A stretch of DNA of 64,000 nt from Streptomyces venezuelae. GTDB taxonomy: Bacteria; Actinomycetota; Actinomycetes; Streptomycetales; Streptomycetaceae. The translations under genes and the position numbers were made by a program. The notes under the pieces are model-generated. The model saw nothing but the letters and a program-made list of their open reading frames with translations, searched no databases and had not been told where the DNA came from. This document shows, piece by piece, positions 24,605 to 32,593 of this stretch. Where the stretch lies: positions 1,302,001-1,366,000 of the forward strand of contig NZ_CP029190.1 of the NCBI RefSeq assembly GCF_008642295.1, written 5' to 3'. Position 1 is the first letter of the stretch; every line of letters begins with the position of its first letter.

Positions 24605-24744
24605 GGGCCCAGCCTAGGGGGTGTCCGGTGGCGGGCGTGGGAGTGGCTGTCCGGGGTGGTGCAGGCGGCGACGAGCAGGCCGCCCGCGAGCAGGGCACCG
24701 ATGAGTCCGAGACCGATCCGCTTGACTGCGTTGTGTGCTGACAC
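24601..24744 (-). CDS. Very small putative lipoprotein (47 aa)
   Basis: A short reading frame starting GTG 24744: basic start (NAVKRI), one hydrophobic stretch GLGLIGALLAGGLLVAAC with lipobox VAAC at Cys30, and a 17-residue polar tail (TTPDSHSHARHRTPPRLGP). It overlaps the PPOX start codon by four bases, the same coupling style as real gene pairs in this window. Against it: no strong ribosome site, and its size. If real, it is exported and lipid-anchored. Confidence 0.45.
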   Translation of the reverse strand: MSAHNAVKRIGLGLIGALLAGGLLVAACTTPDSHSHARHRTPPRLGP

Positions 24745-24841
24745 GGGTTCAGCTGTGCCCGGTGGAGCGCGGCCCGCACCGCCCGTTGGGCCGTTCGGCC
24801 GCCCGGCCGGGCGGTCTGACCGGGCCGCCCGGCCCGCCGGC

Positions 24842-25093
24842 TCAGGCCGCGACGAAGGCGCAGCGGCGCAGCAGGTCGTCCATGGACAGGCCGAGGGCCT
24901 GGGCGAGGGCGGCGATCGTGAAGAAGGCGGGGGTGGGGGCCCGGCCGGTCTCGATCTTGCGGAGGGTTTCGGCGGAGAGACCGGCGGAGGCCGCGACCTC
25001 GACCATGCTCCGGCTGCCGCGCGCCTCGCGCAGCAGCAGGCCCAGCCGCTCGCCGCGCTCGCGCTCTTCGGGGGTGAGGGGGGTACGGACCAT
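24842..25093 (-). CDS. Small XRE-family helix-turn-helix regulator
   Basis: 83 residues comprising little more than a lambda-repressor-type DNA-binding domain: LGLLLREARGSRSMVEVAAS then AGLSAETLRKIETGRAPTPA and IAALAQALGLSMDDLLRRC. It is divergent from a methionine aminopeptidase gene with only 64 bp between the two start codons. That gap contains TATACCGGTATA and the half site ATACCGG. It is therefore a strong candidate to repress the aminopeptidase and itself. No sensor domain is present. ATG 25093 is used. Confidence 0.9.
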   Translation of the reverse strand: MVRTPLTPEERERGERLGLLLREARGSRSMVEVAASAGLSAETLRKIETGRAPTPAFFTIAALAQALGLSMDDLLRRCAFVAA

Positions 25094-25105
25094 GCACCCA
25101 TTCTA

Positions 25106-25150
25106 ATACCGGCCCAGCCCCGCCCCACCCCATTTTTATACCGGTATAGT
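25106..25150. promoter_or_regulatory. Operator/promoter of the XRE and methionine aminopeptidase genes
   Basis: Perfect palindrome TATACCGGTATA at 25137-25148 overlaps a -10-like TATAGT (25145-25150) that ends seven bases before the aminopeptidase ATG. A half site ATACCGG at 25106-25112 lies near the XRE start. No -35 box and no ribosome site are seen for the rightward gene, so its mRNA probably begins at or next to the ATG (leaderless). Binding at the palindrome would block the rightward promoter. Confidence 0.75.
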
Positions 25151-25157
25151 TATTGGC

Positions 25158-25925
25158 ATGGTGGAACTGAAGACCGAACACGAGATCGAGCAGATGCGCG
25201 CCGCCGGCCGGGTGGTGGCCACCGCCCTGGCCGCCGTACGGGAAGCGGCCCGGCCGGGGGTCTCGCTGCTGGAACTGGACGCGGTGGCCCGCGAGGTGCT
25301 CCGCGAGGCGGGCGCCGGCTCGCCCTTCCTCGGCTACCGGCCGCACTTCGCGCCGGTGCCCTTCCCCGGGGTGATCTGCACCTCGGTCAACGACGCCATC
25401 GTGCACGGGATCCCCGGCAGCCGGCGGCTGGGAGACGGCGATCTGGTCAGCATCGACTGCGGCGCCCTGCTGGACGGCTGGGCCGGCGACGCGGCGATCA
25501 GCTTCACCGTCGGCCGGGCCCGCCCCGCCGACCGACGGCTGATCGCCACCGCCGAGGCGGCGCTGGCCGCCGGAATCGAGCAGGCCCGGCCCGGCAACCG
25601 GATCGGCGACATCGCGCACGCCATCGGCACGGTCTGCCGCACCGCCGGCTACGGCATCCCGGACGGGTACGGCGGCCACGGTATCGGCCGCGCCATGCAC
25701 GAGGACCCGGGCGTACCCAACGAGGGCCGCCCGGGCCGCGGCATGCTGCTGCGCGCCGGCATGGTGCTGGCGATCGAGCCGATGGTGACCGGGGGCGGCG
25801 GGGACGGCTACCGCACCGACCGCGACGGCTGGACCCTGCGCACCACCGACGGCAGCCGGGCCGCCCACGCCGAGCACACCGTCGCGATCACCCCGGCCGG
25901 CCCCCGGATCCTCACCACGCTGTAG
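25158..25925 (+). CDS. map: Type I methionine aminopeptidase
   Basis: 255-residue metalloprotease removing N-terminal methionine. The pita-bread signature is clear: VNDAIVHGIPGSRRLGDGDL, IDCGALLDGWAGDAAISF with the two metal Asp residues, YGGHGIGRAMHEDPGVPN with the His ligand, IEPMVTGGGG, and the last Glu ligand in RAAHAEHTVAITPAG. It has no N-terminal zinc-finger or SH3 linker. Streptomyces usually carry another map near the ribosomal genes, so this one looks like a regulated accessory copy under the divergent XRE protein. ATG 25158 sits seven bases after a -10-like element without a ribosome site. Its stop abuts the stop of the convergent gene with no base between. Confidence 0.95.
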   Translation: MVELKTEHEIEQMRAAGRVVATALAAVREAARPGVSLLELDAVAREVLREAGAGSPFLGYRPHFAPVPFPGVICTSVNDAIVHGIPGSRRLGDGDLVSIDCGALLDGWAGDAAISFTVGRARPADRRLIATAEAALAAGIEQARPGNRIGDIAHAIGTVCRTAGYGIPDGYGGHGIGRAMHEDPGVPNEGRPGRGMLLRAGMVLAIEPMVTGGGGDGYRTDRDGWTLRTTDGSRAAHAEHTVAITPAGPRILTTL

Positions 25926-27719
25926 CTAGTGCTGCGGCCGGACCACCATGGCCGAGCCGCCGCCCCGCCGGGTCTTCTCCGCCGCCGCCAGCCAGCGGCC
26001 GTCCGGCAGCCGCTGCACCCCGGTGGCCGCGCCGATCTCCGGGTTCTGCCGGAAGCCCTGTCCCAGCGCTTCGAGTTCGGCCCGCAGCGGGCTGTTCCAC
26101 AGCCCCGGTTCCAGCTCGGTGGTGGTCTGGTTGCGCTGGCTGGCCCGCGGCGCGGCAATGGCCTCGACCAGCGGCAGGCCGCGGTCCAGGTGGCCGGTCA
26201 GGGTCTGCAGCACGGTGGTGATGATGGTGGCGCCGCCCGGGGAGCCCACCGCGAGGACCGGACGCCCGTCCTCCAGGACGATGGTCGGCGACATCGAGGA
26301 CCGCGGCCGTTTGCCGGGTCCGGGCAGGTTGGGGTCCGGCACGCCGGGCGCGGCCGGGGCGAAGGAGAAGTCGGTCAGTTCGTTGTTGAGGAGGAACCCG
26401 CGGCCCGGCACGGTGATGGCGCTGCCGCCGGTGGACTCGATGGTGAGCGTGTAGGAGACGACGTTGCCCCAGCGGTCGGCGACCGTGAGGTGGGTGGTGT
26501 TCTCGCCCTCGTAGGTGGTCGGGGCGGTCTGCCCGGTACTGCCGCACGGAACCGGACGGCGCGGGTCACCGGGGGCGAGCGGGCTGGTCAGGGCCCGGTC
26601 CGGGCGGATCAGGCAGCCGCGCGTGTCGGCGTACCGCTGGGAGAGCAGCTCCCGGGTGGGCACGTCCTCGAAGGCCGGGTCCCCGACCCAGCGTCCGCGG
26701 TCGGCGAAGGAGATCCGGGAGGCCTCGATGAACCGGTGCAGGTACTGGCTCTCGGAGAGCCCGGCCAGATCGGTGCCCTCCAGGATGTTGAGGGCCTCTC
26801 CCACGGTGGTGCCGCCCGAGGAGGACGGGGCCATGCTGTAGACGTCCAGGCCCCGGTAGCGCACATGGGTGGGCGCCTGCCGCTTGGTCCCGTACGCCCG
26901 CAGATCGGCGGCGGTCAGATCACCCGGCCGGACGATCCGGGTCGCCGCCGGGTCCACGGGCGGGGTGCGGACGGTGTTGACGATGTCCCGGGCGATCGGG
27001 CCCCGGTACATGGCCCCGGTGCCCTTGCGGGCGATCTCCGCGTAGGTGTCGGCCAGATCGGGGTTCTTGAAGGTGGAGCCGACCACCGGCAGCTGCCCGC
27101 CGGGCAGGAACAGCTCGCGGGTGGCGGGGAAGTCCCGGAACCGGGCCTCGTTGGCCTCGGTCTGGGCGCGGAAGGTGGGGTCCACGGTGAAGCCGTGGCG
27201 GGCCAGCTTCTCGGCCGGGCGCAGGAGCTGTCCCAGCGGGCGGCTGCCCCAGGAGTCGAGCACGGTCCGCCAGGTGGCGGGGGTGCCGGGGACGCCGACG
27301 CCCCGGCCGCTGGTCTGGCCCTCGGCGAAGGGGATGGGGACGCCGTTCTCCTGGAACAGCTCCGCGGTGGCGCTGGCCGGTGCGGTCTCGCGGCCGTCGA
27401 CGGTGTGCACCCGGCGGCTCTTCGCGTCGTAGTAGACGAAGTACCCGCCGCCGCCGATGCCCGCCGAGTACGGCTCGGTCACCCCGAGTGCGGCGGCGGT
27501 GGCCACGGCCGCGTCCACCGCGTTGCCGCCGGACCGCAGCACCGCGATCCCGGCGGCCGAGGCGTCGGGGTCCACGCTGGCCACGGCCCCGCCCCGGCCG
27601 ACCGCCTCCGGCACCTTGGGCGGAACCGCCACGGACGTGGGCGGAGCGGCGGCCCCGGTGGAGACCAGGGCCCCGGCGAGGGCGACGAGCGCTAACTGAC
27701 GTGCCGCGGGACGACGCAT
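25926..27719 (-). CDS. ggt: Gamma-glutamyltransferase, secreted, TTA-containing
   Basis: 597 residues, made as a precursor that self-cleaves. Residues 1-35 form a signal peptide (RQLALVALAGALVSTGAAA). The large subunit has SAGIGGGGYFVYY and DGRETAPASA. The autocatalytic threonine is Thr408 in GENTTHLTVAD, and the small subunit follows with SMSPTIVLEDGRP and VGSPGGATIITTV. It transfers or hydrolyses gamma-glutamyl groups of glutathione-like peptides outside the membrane. Codon 9 is TTA (27693-27695), so translation should depend on bldA. GGAGGAAC precedes ATG 27719. Confidence 0.96.
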   Translation of the reverse strand: MRRPAARQLALVALAGALVSTGAAAPPTSVAVPPKVPEAVGRGGAVASVDPDASAAGIAVLRSGGNAVDAAVATAAALGVTEPYSAGIGGGGYFVYYDAKSRRVHTVDGRETAPASATAELFQENGVPIPFAEGQTSGRGVGVPGTPATWRTVLDSWGSRPLGQLLRPAEKLARHGFTVDPTFRAQTEANEARFRDFPATRELFLPGGQLPVVGSTFKNPDLADTYAEIARKGTGAMYRGPIARDIVNTVRTPPVDPAATRIVRPGDLTAADLRAYGTKRQAPTHVRYRGLDVYSMAPSSSGGTTVGEALNILEGTDLAGLSESQYLHRFIEASRISFADRGRWVGDPAFEDVPTRELLSQRYADTRGCLIRPDRALTSPLAPGDPRRPVPCGSTGQTAPTTYEGENTTHLTVADRWGNVVSYTLTIESTGGSAITVPGRGFLLNNELTDFSFAPAAPGVPDPNLPGPGKRPRSSMSPTIVLEDGRPVLAVGSPGGATIITTVLQTLTGHLDRGLPLVEAIAAPRASQRNQTTTELEPGLWNSPLRAELEALGQGFRQNPEIGAATGVQRLPDGRWLAAAEKTRRGGGSAMVVRPQH

Positions 27720-27804
27720 CCGTTCCTCCAAACGTGAGGTCGGCACTGTAACTTCACCGCACCCCCCGCGTCAGGAGCGCAACGGTGCAGCTACCATCCG
27801 CCGC

Positions 27805-28530
27805 ATGAACGACGACGTGCGCGACATCCTGCTCGGGTTGATAGCCGCCGCGCTCAGTGCCGGGGTCGGCTGGTCGGCGCGGACCTACCTGTGGCGCCGC
27901 AGGCTCCGCCGCAAGCAGGCGTTCTTCGGCCTGCCGACCGGCTGCGACTGCCTGTTCGTGGTCAACCGGCAGATGGGCGGCAAGGAATCCTCGGTGCACC
28001 GCAACGACGCGTTCGCACTGCTGGAGATATCGGCGTTGATCAAGGACTGCGGGGCGAACGTGCAGATCGTCACGCACGACGAGGCGCGCCAGGGCTTCGG
28101 CGACCGCGCCGAGTTCTGTGTCGGCGGCCCGTCCTCCAACACCCGTACGGTGGCGCACCTGGCCTCGATGCTGCCGGGGGTACGGGTCAACACCGGCGCC
28201 GATCCGGTGCCGGACCGGGGCGCGATCCAGGTGGGCGGCGAGACCTACCGGTGGGAGCCGGGCCAGGCGGAGTACGTCCTGCTGGCCCGGCTGAAGGGCG
28301 GGGAGGGCGGCCGGCCGGTGTTCCTGCTGTCGGGGCAGACGGCGGTGAGCAACCAGGCCGCCGCCCGCTACCTGGCCCGGCACCACGAGCGGCTGGCCCG
28401 GAAGCACGGGTCGGATCCGTTCTGTCTGCTCCTGAAGGTGGTCAACTCGCAGGCGTACGGTCCCGATGTGTCCGAGCTGACCGCGGATGTCACCCGGGCC
28501 GCCCTGACACCCGCAGCGGCAGCCGCGTGA
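27805..28530 (+). CDS. Conserved-looking membrane-anchored protein of unknown function
   Basis: 241 residues that I do not recognise. One N-terminal TM helix (DILLGLIAAALSAGVGWSAR) then a basic segment (YLWRRRLRRKQ), so the bulk should be cytoplasmic. The soluble part alternates strands and helices: GCDCLFVVNRQMGG, FALLEISALIKDCGANVQIV, AEFCVGGPSSNTRTVAHLAS (a nucleotide- or ligand-loop-like turn), PVFLLSGQTAVSNQAAARYL, FCLLLKVVNSQAYGPDVSEL. This suggests a Rossmann-like domain with three tight ligand-contacting loops. It is convergent with, and overlaps by 41 bp, the P450 gene. No ribosome site is strong. It could be a nucleotide-responsive membrane sensor; no function is assigned. Confidence 0.65.
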   Translation: MNDDVRDILLGLIAAALSAGVGWSARTYLWRRRLRRKQAFFGLPTGCDCLFVVNRQMGGKESSVHRNDAFALLEISALIKDCGANVQIVTHDEARQGFGDRAEFCVGGPSSNTRTVAHLASMLPGVRVNTGADPVPDRGAIQVGGETYRWEPGQAEYVLLARLKGGEGGRPVFLLSGQTAVSNQAAARYLARHHERLARKHGSDPFCLLLKVVNSQAYGPDVSELTADVTRAALTPAAAAA

Positions 28531-29752
28531 TCCCGTTGATGAAGTTCGACACCAGCCGGCGCGGCGGGGCGGCCAGTTCGGGCGGCGGCATCAGGGCGGT
28601 CCACTCCTCGTAGAAGGTGCGCAGCTGGAGCCGGGCGAAGTGGGCGCCGAGGCAGACGTGCGGGCCGTCCCCGAAGGAGACGTGCGGGTTGGGTGCCCGG
28701 TCGAGGTCCAGCCGTGCCGGGTCGGTGAAGACGCGCTCGTCGTGGTTGGCCGAGGCGTGGAAGACCACCACCTTCTCCCCCGCCCGGATCCGCTGCCCGG
28801 CCAGTTCGGTGTCGACGGCGGCCGTGCGGCGGAAGCTGAGCACCGGCGGGTGCACGCGCAGGAGTTCGTCCACGGCCCGGGCCGGGTCGGTCCGTCCCTC
28901 GGCCAGTCTCCGGTATGCGTCCGGGGCGGCGGCCAGCGCCAGCAGCCCGCCCGGGGCCGCGCTGCGGACGGTGTCGTTGCCGGCGACGGTGAGCAGGAAG
29001 AAGAACATCTCCAGTTCGGCATCGGCCAGTCCGGCTTCGGCGAGGGTGGTCATCAGGTCTTCGGCGGGATGCCGGCGTTTGTGGGCGGCGAGCTCGCGGG
29101 CGTACTCGAACATTTCGCCGAGCAGGGCCGGGGAGCGCGGGTTGACGGGCCGCCCGTCCGGGCCGAGCACCGGTGCCGGGGCGTCCTCCGGGTCCTGGTA
29201 GCCGATGATCCGCACGGTCCAGTCCAGCAGCAGGCCGCGGTCGGCGGCCGGGACTCCCAGCAGGTCGGTGAGGTTGAGCAGGGCGTACTCGTCGGTGACC
29301 GTGCGGACCAGGTCGGCGGTGCCGTCCTCGGCGGCGTCCCGGGCGGCGGTCAGCAGGGTACGGGCGCGGTCGCGGACCCGGCCGGCGAAGGCCTCGATGC
29401 GGCCGGGGGTGAAGGCGCGGGCGGCCAGCCGGCGCAGCCGGCCGTGCTCCGGAGGGTCCTGGTTGAGCATGGTGCGGCGGAGGAAGGGCAGGTCGGCGGG
29501 GTCGGGGTCGCGGATCTGGGTGGCGCCCAGGCAGGAGGAGTACGTGCGGTGGTCGCGCAGTACCCGGACGGTGTCGGCGTGCCGGGTGACCGCCCAGAAG
29601 CCGGGCCCGGCCGGCCAGCCGAGGAGCTCGGGCTCGCTCTGCCGGGCCACCGGATGGTGGTCGCGGAGCCTGCGGTAGCGGTCGTGCGGGATGCCCTCGG
29701 CATAGCGGCGGGGGTCGAAGACGTCCGGGATGCCGGGGGCGGGTTGCTCCAT
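28490..29752 (-). CDS. Cytochrome P450 (CYP124/125/142-like)
   Basis: 420-residue haem monooxygenase. I-helix oxygen-binding motif AGNDT at 257-261, ExxR as ELLR at 296-299, and haem loop FGDGPHVCLG at 360-369 with Cys367. The segment VVVFHASANHDERVFTDPAR and PNPHVSFGDGPHVCLGAHFA are close to mycobacterial CYP124/125/142, which hydroxylate methyl-branched lipid and sterol side chains, so such a substrate is the best guess. No ferredoxin gene is adjacent. ATG 29752 starts in a short leader. It shares 41 bp of 3' end with the convergent unknown gene. Confidence 0.92.
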   Translation of the reverse strand: MEQPAPGIPDVFDPRRYAEGIPHDRYRRLRDHHPVARQSEPELLGWPAGPGFWAVTRHADTVRVLRDHRTYSSCLGATQIRDPDPADLPFLRRTMLNQDPPEHGRLRRLAARAFTPGRIEAFAGRVRDRARTLLTAARDAAEDGTADLVRTVTDEYALLNLTDLLGVPAADRGLLLDWTVRIIGYQDPEDAPAPVLGPDGRPVNPRSPALLGEMFEYARELAAHKRRHPAEDLMTTLAEAGLADAELEMFFFLLTVAGNDTVRSAAPGGLLALAAAPDAYRRLAEGRTDPARAVDELLRVHPPVLSFRRTAAVDTELAGQRIRAGEKVVVFHASANHDERVFTDPARLDLDRAPNPHVSFGDGPHVCLGAHFARLQLRTFYEEWTALMPPPELAAPPRRLVSNFINGITRLPLRVSGRPG

Positions 29753-29847
29753 GGCCGCCACAGTGCGTGCCGGGGCCGCGGCTCCGCAAGACCGCGGCCG
29801 TCGGACGGTCATGGCCGGGCCCGGCCATGACCCACCGGACACCCCTC

Positions 29848-30381
29848 CTAGTTCAGGCCGCAGCGTTCCGCCGGCAGGCTGCCGTCGGGGCCGGTCAGGA
29901 CCAGCTCGGACGACCCCCGGCCGGGGGTGGCGAAGGCGACGGTGCACAGCACCTGACGGCGGGCGAGCGGGCTCAGCCTGGCGACCGGGAAGCCCACCCG
30001 GACCTCGAGAACACCGTCCGAGCGGTTGGTGAAGGCGGTCGCGTGGAAGAGGTCCTTCTCGGGCCCGGAGGGCAGCTCGGTGGTCAGGCCGGCCGCGGTG
30101 TCCGCCTCCTCGGGGCCGTTCATCAGCAGCCGGACAAGCTCCGGGGCGGAGTAGGGCGGGTACCGGTGGCGGGGCACCGGGGCGAGCCGGCCGGCCGGGT
30201 CGACCAGGTAGATCATGGCGGTCCCGTTGGGGTCGCCGACGCTGACGGAGGCCGCCTGGCCGCTCTCGATCACCCAGGTGGGCTCGATGCCGCAGCCGGA
30301 GAGCAGCAGGGCGAGCAGTGCGGCGGCGCCGGCCGCGGCGACCGGGCGCCCGCCGCGACGGGGGCGGAGTCTGCGGTTCAT
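29848..30381 (-). CDS. Lipoprotein of the two-component system operon
   Basis: 177 residues with signal peptide AAAGAAALLALLLSGCGIEP; the lipobox LSGC makes Cys31 the lipidated N-terminus. The mature part has a beta-rich pattern (YSAPELVRLLMNGPEEADTA; GLTTELPSGP; VLEVRVGFPVARLSP; VLCTVAFATPG) similar to GerMN-type domains. It overlaps the kinase stop (ATGA at 30378-30381), so kinase and lipoprotein are co-translated. A lipoprotein beside an AfsQ2-like kinase is also the S. coelicolor afsQ arrangement as I recall it. It may modulate the sensor outside the membrane; that is inference. Confidence 0.82.
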   Translation of the reverse strand: MNRRLRPRRGGRPVAAAGAAALLALLLSGCGIEPTWVIESGQAASVSVGDPNGTAMIYLVDPAGRLAPVPRHRYPPYSAPELVRLLMNGPEEADTAAGLTTELPSGPEKDLFHATAFTNRSDGVLEVRVGFPVARLSPLARRQVLCTVAFATPGRGSSELVLTGPDGSLPAERCGLN

Positions 30382-31823
30382 TCGCGGGCCTCCAGCGGCA
30401 TGTCGACGGTGAACACCGCACCACCGGCGGCTCCGTTGGCGGCGCGCACGGTCCCGCCGTGCAGCCGGATGTTCTCCAGGGTGATGGCCAGGCCCAGACC
30501 GCTGCCGGAGGAGCGGGCCCGGGAGGCGTCGGCCTTGAAGAAGCGGTCGAAGATGTGCGGCAGCACCTCGGGGGCGATACCGGGTCCCCGGTCGGCGACC
30601 TCGACCACCAGCCGGTCCCCGCCGGAGCCCGCCGCGGTGTGCACGGAGACCTGGACGGGGGCCTCGCCGTGCTTGAGGGCGTTGCCGACCAGGTTGGCGA
30701 GGATCACGTCGAAGCGGCGCGAGTCCAGCCGGGCCCGGACGTTCCGGGGCAGCTGGGTGACGACCTGGCCGGGCCCCCACTGGCGGCGCTCCAGGGTCTT
30801 GGAGACGGCCTCGGCGATGTCCACGTCGTCCAGGTTGAGTTCGGCGGCGCGGGCGTCGAAGCGGGAGATCTCCATCAGGTCCTCGACCAGCACGGCGAGC
30901 TTGCCGGTCTCGGTGCTGACCAGCCGCAGTGCCCTGGCGGTGTCGGGGTCGAGATGTTCGGCGTCCTCGTCGAGGACCTCGGTGACGGCGAGCATCCCGG
31001 CCAGCGGGGTGCGCAGTTCGTGCGAGACGTCGGCGGCGAACCGGCGGGCCCGGGCCTCGGCCTGCTGGAGTTCGTCCACCGACTTCTCCAGGGCCCGGGC
31101 GGTCTCGTTGAAGGTCCGGGCGAGGCCCGCGAGTTCGTCGGCGCCCCGCACCTCCAGCCGGGTGTCCAGCCTGCCCTGCCCGATCCGCTGGGTGGCGCGC
31201 CGCAGGTCGCGGACCGGCCGGAGCACGCTGCGGGCGGCGATCAGGGCCGGCACCAGGGCGATGGCGAGGCCGGGGAGGGCGCCCTGGCGGGCGGCGTCGA
31301 CCATCAGGCTGACGGTGGCCTGCTCCGAGATCAGCGGCATGGTGAGGTAGAAGACCAGCCCGGTGGGCTGCCGGATGCCGTCGTGGGTGAAGGCGGCCGG
31401 CATGCCGACGACCAGGGTGGGGGTGCCGTCCGGGCCGGTGACCCGCTGGAAGGCGGCGAGGTTCCCGCCCGTCACCCGGGCCCGCAGCTCCGGGGTGATC
31501 AGGGGGGAGGTGGGCCGGTCGGTGGTGGAGATCCGGATCGAGCCGTACTCGGCGTACAGGTACCAGGGGTGCGGCTTGCTGCGCTTGGCGATCTCGTTGA
31601 TCATGCGGCGCAGGGCCTGCTCGTCGAGGGGCAGGGGGATCGCGGCCAGGTTCTCGACCTGGTCGCGGAGGGTTTCTACGGCCACGTCCTGGGACTGCCG
31701 CAGGATGGCGGTACGCGCCTCCCGGTAGGTGAACGCGGCGGTGCTCACCGCACTGATCGCGGCCACCAGCAGGAAGGCGGCGATCAGGCGGGTGCGCAGG
31801 CCGAGCGGGCGGAAACGTATCAC
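30378..31823 (-). CDS. AfsQ2-like HAMP sensor histidine kinase
   Basis: 481 residues. TM1 about 13-31, an extracytoplasmic domain 32-180, TM2 about 181-200, HAMP to 255, then HisKA with phosphoacceptor His268 in ADVSHELRTPLAGM, and HATPase_c with NLVGNALKHGE, VADRGPGIAPEVLPHIFDRF and SGSGLGLAITLENIRLHGG. The kinase region resembles AfsQ2 of S. coelicolor, whose system responds to nitrogen excess such as glutamate and to antibiotic timing. GTG 31823 is used with a weak ribosome site. It is 31 bp after the response regulator and coupled to the lipoprotein. The neighbouring MurJ and Fem genes hint at a cell-wall signal. Confidence 0.92.
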   Translation of the reverse strand: MIRFRPLGLRTRLIAAFLLVAAISAVSTAAFTYREARTAILRQSQDVAVETLRDQVENLAAIPLPLDEQALRRMINEIAKRSKPHPWYLYAEYGSIRISTTDRPTSPLITPELRARVTGGNLAAFQRVTGPDGTPTLVVGMPAAFTHDGIRQPTGLVFYLTMPLISEQATVSLMVDAARQGALPGLAIALVPALIAARSVLRPVRDLRRATQRIGQGRLDTRLEVRGADELAGLARTFNETARALEKSVDELQQAEARARRFAADVSHELRTPLAGMLAVTEVLDEDAEHLDPDTARALRLVSTETGKLAVLVEDLMEISRFDARAAELNLDDVDIAEAVSKTLERRQWGPGQVVTQLPRNVRARLDSRRFDVILANLVGNALKHGEAPVQVSVHTAAGSGGDRLVVEVADRGPGIAPEVLPHIFDRFFKADASRARSSGSGLGLAITLENIRLHGGTVRAANGAAGGAVFTVDMPLEARE

Positions 31824-31854
31824 CGAGGTGCCCCGGTGCTCGTCGTCACGCCGG

Positions 31855-32535
31855 TCACAGCGGGCCGAAGCGGTAGCCGAAGCCCCGCACGGTCTGGATG
31901 TAGCGGGGGTTGCCCGCCGGGTCCTCGATCTTGGTACGGAGGCGGCGGACGCAGGCGTCCACCAGCCGGGCGTCCGCGTGGTAGCTGTGCTCCCACACGT
32001 ACTCCAGGAGCTGCTGGCGGCTGAAGACCTGCTCGGGCGAGGCCGACAGGTGGAGCAGCAGCTTGAGCTCGCTGGGGGCGAGGGCGACCCGCTCGCCGTT
32101 CTTGGCGACGGTCAGGCCGGCCCGGTCCACGGCGAGCTCGCCGTGGAACTCGACGCCGGGGCGGGCGCCGGGGTCGGAGAGCCTGCGCAGCACCGCCTTG
32201 ATCCGGGCCTCGATGACCTCGGTGCGGGCGGGTTTGACGATGTAGTCGTCGGCTCCGGCCTCCAAGCCGACGACCACGTCGAAGTCGTCGCCGCGCGCGG
32301 TCAGCATGATGATCGGGATCTGGCTGGTCTCGCGGATGCGGCGGCACACCTGGACGCCGTTGATCCCGGGGAGCATCAGGTCGAGCAGCACCAGCTCGGG
32401 GCGGAACCCGGGCAGCAGGGCCAGGCCGGCTTCACCGGTCTCGGCGGCGCTGACCTCGTGGCCGCGGCGGCGCAGCCCGAGGCCGACCCCTTCCCGTACG
32501 GAGGGGTCGTCCTCGATCAGGAGTACGCGTGGCAT
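31855..32535 (-). CDS. AfsQ1-like OmpR-family response regulator
   Basis: 226 residues. Receiver: MPRVLLIEDD, phosphorylated Asp52 in LVLLDLMLPGINGVQVCRR, and Lys in DYIVKPARTE. Effector: winged helix with LAPSELKLLLHLSASPEQVF, SRQQLLEYVWEHSYHADARL, VDACVRRLRTKIEDPAGNPR and TVRGFGYRFGP. It is close in pattern to AfsQ1 but with enough differences that I do not give the symbol. First gene of regulator-kinase-lipoprotein, 58 bp from the murJ stop, and may be co-transcribed with it. Its targets are unknown; wall and nitrogen genes nearby are candidates. Confidence 0.92.
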   Translation of the reverse strand: MPRVLLIEDDPSVREGVGLGLRRRGHEVSAAETGEAGLALLPGFRPELVLLDLMLPGINGVQVCRRIRETSQIPIIMLTARGDDFDVVVGLEAGADDYIVKPARTEVIEARIKAVLRRLSDPGARPGVEFHGELAVDRAGLTVAKNGERVALAPSELKLLLHLSASPEQVFSRQQLLEYVWEHSYHADARLVDACVRRLRTKIEDPAGNPRYIQTVRGFGYRFGPL

Positions 32536-32593
32536 CGGGTCAGTATCCCAGGGGTGTCAGTGGTGTCGGGGGGTGAGGTCGGGGGGCTTCCTG

